A stretch of 15,578 nt of DNA from JBLHKS01 sp047620505 (GTDB lineage: Bacteria; Verrucomicrobiota; Verrucomicrobiia; Verrucomicrobiales; DEV007). Position numbers and translations under genes: made by a program. The DNA is taken from the NCBI GenBank assembly GCA_047620505.1, contig JBLHKS010000164.1, positions 1 to 15,578 on the forward strand, in the 5' to 3' direction. The notes under the pieces were generated by a model. That model made no database searches, was not told the DNA's origin, and saw only the letters and a list, made by a program, of their open reading frames with translations. This document shows, piece by piece, positions 14,649-15,578 of this stretch (within the stretch, counting starts at the first letter, position 1; each line of letters begins with the position of its first letter).

Positions 14649-15083
14649 ATGTCGTCTGCTGAACCATCAAATCTGACTCTTCTTGGGAATTCCCAGAGTG
14701 GCGTCCCGGACGCTCCGTCGAGGGAGATCCTCGAAACTTTCGCCAATCACAACGCCAAACGCCCGTTTTGGATCAAGCTCGACTGTCTGGAATTCAGCTC
14801 GCTCTGCCCCGTCACCGGACAGCCGGACTACGCGAAAATTCGGATCGAGTACGTCCCGGGCAAACTCTGCGTAGAGACCAAATCGCTGAAATTTTATCTC
14901 GCTGCGTATCGCAGTCAGGCCGGATTCAACGAAGAAATCATCAACCGAATCGCCGACGACCTGATCGCCGTCTGCCAGCCTCAGAAATTTACAATCGAGG
15001 GTGCGTTCGGCGCGCGTGGCGGGATTGCGTTGACCGTTGAAATCCAATATCCCGACGAGCAGCTGCTGGAGGGCGGATCATGA
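14649..15083 (+). CDS. queF: NADPH-dependent 7-cyano-7-deazaguanine reductase QueF (preQ1 synthase), short type
   Basis: QueF reduces the nitrile preQ0 to the amine preQ1 with NADPH in the queuosine tRNA-modification pathway. The 144-residue length fits the unimodular (type I) subgroup of the tunnelling-fold family. Visible are the catalytic Cys53 and Asp60 in SLCPVTGQPD, the YVPGKLCVETKSLKFYLAAY NADPH-binding block (68-87), and the substrate-binding Glu95 in GFNEEIINRI. ARGGIALTV near the C-terminus is also family-typical. The ATG at 14649 is preferred; an in-frame TTG at 14616 would add eleven residues not seen in relatives. No Shine-Dalgarno site is clear. The gene overlaps queC by 4 bases (ATGA), so the two are translated together. 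The short region upstream shows no preQ1 riboswitch that I can see. Confidence 0.95.
   Translation: MSSAEPSNLTLLGNSQSGVPDAPSREILETFANHNAKRPFWIKLDCLEFSSLCPVTGQPDYAKIRIEYVPGKLCVETKSLKFYLAAYRSQAGFNEEIINRIADDLIAVCQPQKFTIEGAFGARGGIALTVEIQYPDEQLLEGGS
15068..15073 (+). promoter_or_regulatory. ribosome binding site for queC inside queF
   Basis: GGAGGG lies six bases before the queC ATG, within the last codons of queF. It is one of the few well-placed Shine-Dalgarno sequences in the window and supports the ATG at 15080 as the queC start. Confidence 0.6.
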
Positions 15084-15578
15084 AAACTGTCGTCCTTGTC
15101 AGCGGCGGGATGGACTCGATCACCGCGCTTTACGAGGCCGCCGGCAAGCATGAAGTCGTCGCTGCCTTGAGCTTCGATTACGGCTCGAAACACAATCATT
15201 GCGAGATCCCGTTCGCGAAATTCCACGCGGAAAAGCTCGGCGTGCCGCACGAAGTCATCGAACTGGGCTTCGTTAACGATCTGTTCGAATCCGATCTCCT
15301 CAAGTCAGGCGGCGAGATCCCAGATGGGCACTACGCGGAGGACAACATGAAGAAAACCGTCGTGCCTTTCCGCAACGGGATCATGCTCGCGATCGCTTGT
15401 GGTTTTGCCGAAAGCCGCGCAGCCGAGGGCCTCGTAATCGCGGCGCATTCCGGCGATCACGCGATTTATCCGGATTGTCGCGAGCCGTTCATGCAGGCGA
15501 TGGGCGATGCGATGAAATTCGGGACTTACGCCGAAGTTAAGCTGCTTCGTCCATTCATCGCGATGGACAAAACAGCGA
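15080..15578 (+). CDS. queC: 7-cyano-7-deazaguanine synthase QueC, 3' partial
   Basis: QueC uses ATP and ammonia to convert 7-carboxy-7-deazaguanine to preQ0, the substrate of QueF. The ATG overlaps the queF stop as ATGA. The first 166 codons are in the window and the gene runs off the right edge; family members are about 220-230 residues. The PP-loop ATP-binding motif SGGMDS is at residues 8-13, followed by LSFDYGSKHNHCE (32-44). The conserved blocks VVPFRNGIMLAIA and AAHSGDHAIYPDCREPF are also present. The C-terminal cysteine cluster that binds zinc would lie beyond the edge. The enzyme is cytoplasmic. The queF-queC order, with overlap, means the last two steps to preQ1 are co-expressed; genes for the earlier steps (QueD, QueE) are not in view. 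Confidence 0.95.
   Translation, partial: MKTVVLVSGGMDSITALYEAAGKHEVVAALSFDYGSKHNHCEIPFAKFHAEKLGVPHEVIELGFVNDLFESDLLKSGGEIPDGHYAEDNMKKTVVPFRNGIMLAIACGFAESRAAEGLVIAAHSGDHAIYPDCREPFMQAMGDAMKFGTYAEVKLLRPFIAMDKTA

Noticed and set aside
1..15578. CRISPR arrays, transposases, phage genes, tRNA or rRNA genes
   Set aside because: No regularly spaced direct repeats, recombinase motifs, terminal inverted repeats or RNA gene signatures were seen on either strand.

Overview
The window looks like a piece of a chromosome from the Planctomycetes-Verrucomicrobia-Chlamydiae group, most likely a verrucomicrobium. The main reason is a DUF1549/DUF1553 c-heme protein followed at once by a DUF1501 Tat-exported protein, with a second DUF1501 gene further on; this pairing is a hallmark of that group. 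Shine-Dalgarno sites are mostly weak or absent. No tRNA, rRNA, CRISPR array, insertion sequence or phage gene was found. Coding density is high and no gap between genes exceeds about 200 bases.

Layout. (1) 1-3980, plus strand: the DUF1549/DUF1553 protein, which runs in from the left edge, and its DUF1501 partner. (2) 4033-4668, plus: a small class I methyltransferase, ending 2 bases from the converging gene 4671-5633. (3) 4671-6194, minus: an uncharacterised small membrane protein and then a YbhN/UPF0104-type (LPG_synthase_TM) membrane protein, with an 18-base perfect palindrome between them. (4) 6316-8714, plus: a second DUF1501 protein whose stop codon overlaps the start of a DoeB-like zinc deacylase. 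(5) 8852-10957, plus: a membrane-anchored coiled-coil/TPR protein. (6) 11058-12032, plus: a small secreted cationic cysteine-rich protein and then a membrane thiol oxidase of VKOR-thioredoxin type, which looks like a secretion and disulfide-formation pair. (7) 12019-14074, minus: an exported beta-barrel-like protein and then a secreted aspartic protease with two retropepsin-like lobes. The protease gene overlaps the VKOR gene tail to tail. (8) 14265-14585, plus: a three-helix membrane protein. (9) 14649-15578, plus: queF and the start of queC, overlapping by 4 bases, for queuosine precursor metabolism.

Much of the window concerns the cell envelope or the periplasm: two Tat-exported DUF1501 proteins, the c-heme protein, the barrel protein, the two-lobed protease, and the disulfide pair. 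The best candidate for a poorly described system is the cysteine-rich peptide plus three-CXXC oxidase at 11058-12032. The two-lobed secreted protease with its outer-membrane-like partner comes second. Two short palindromes, CAGCAGCTGCTG and GCGATCGC, also recur more often than chance would suggest.
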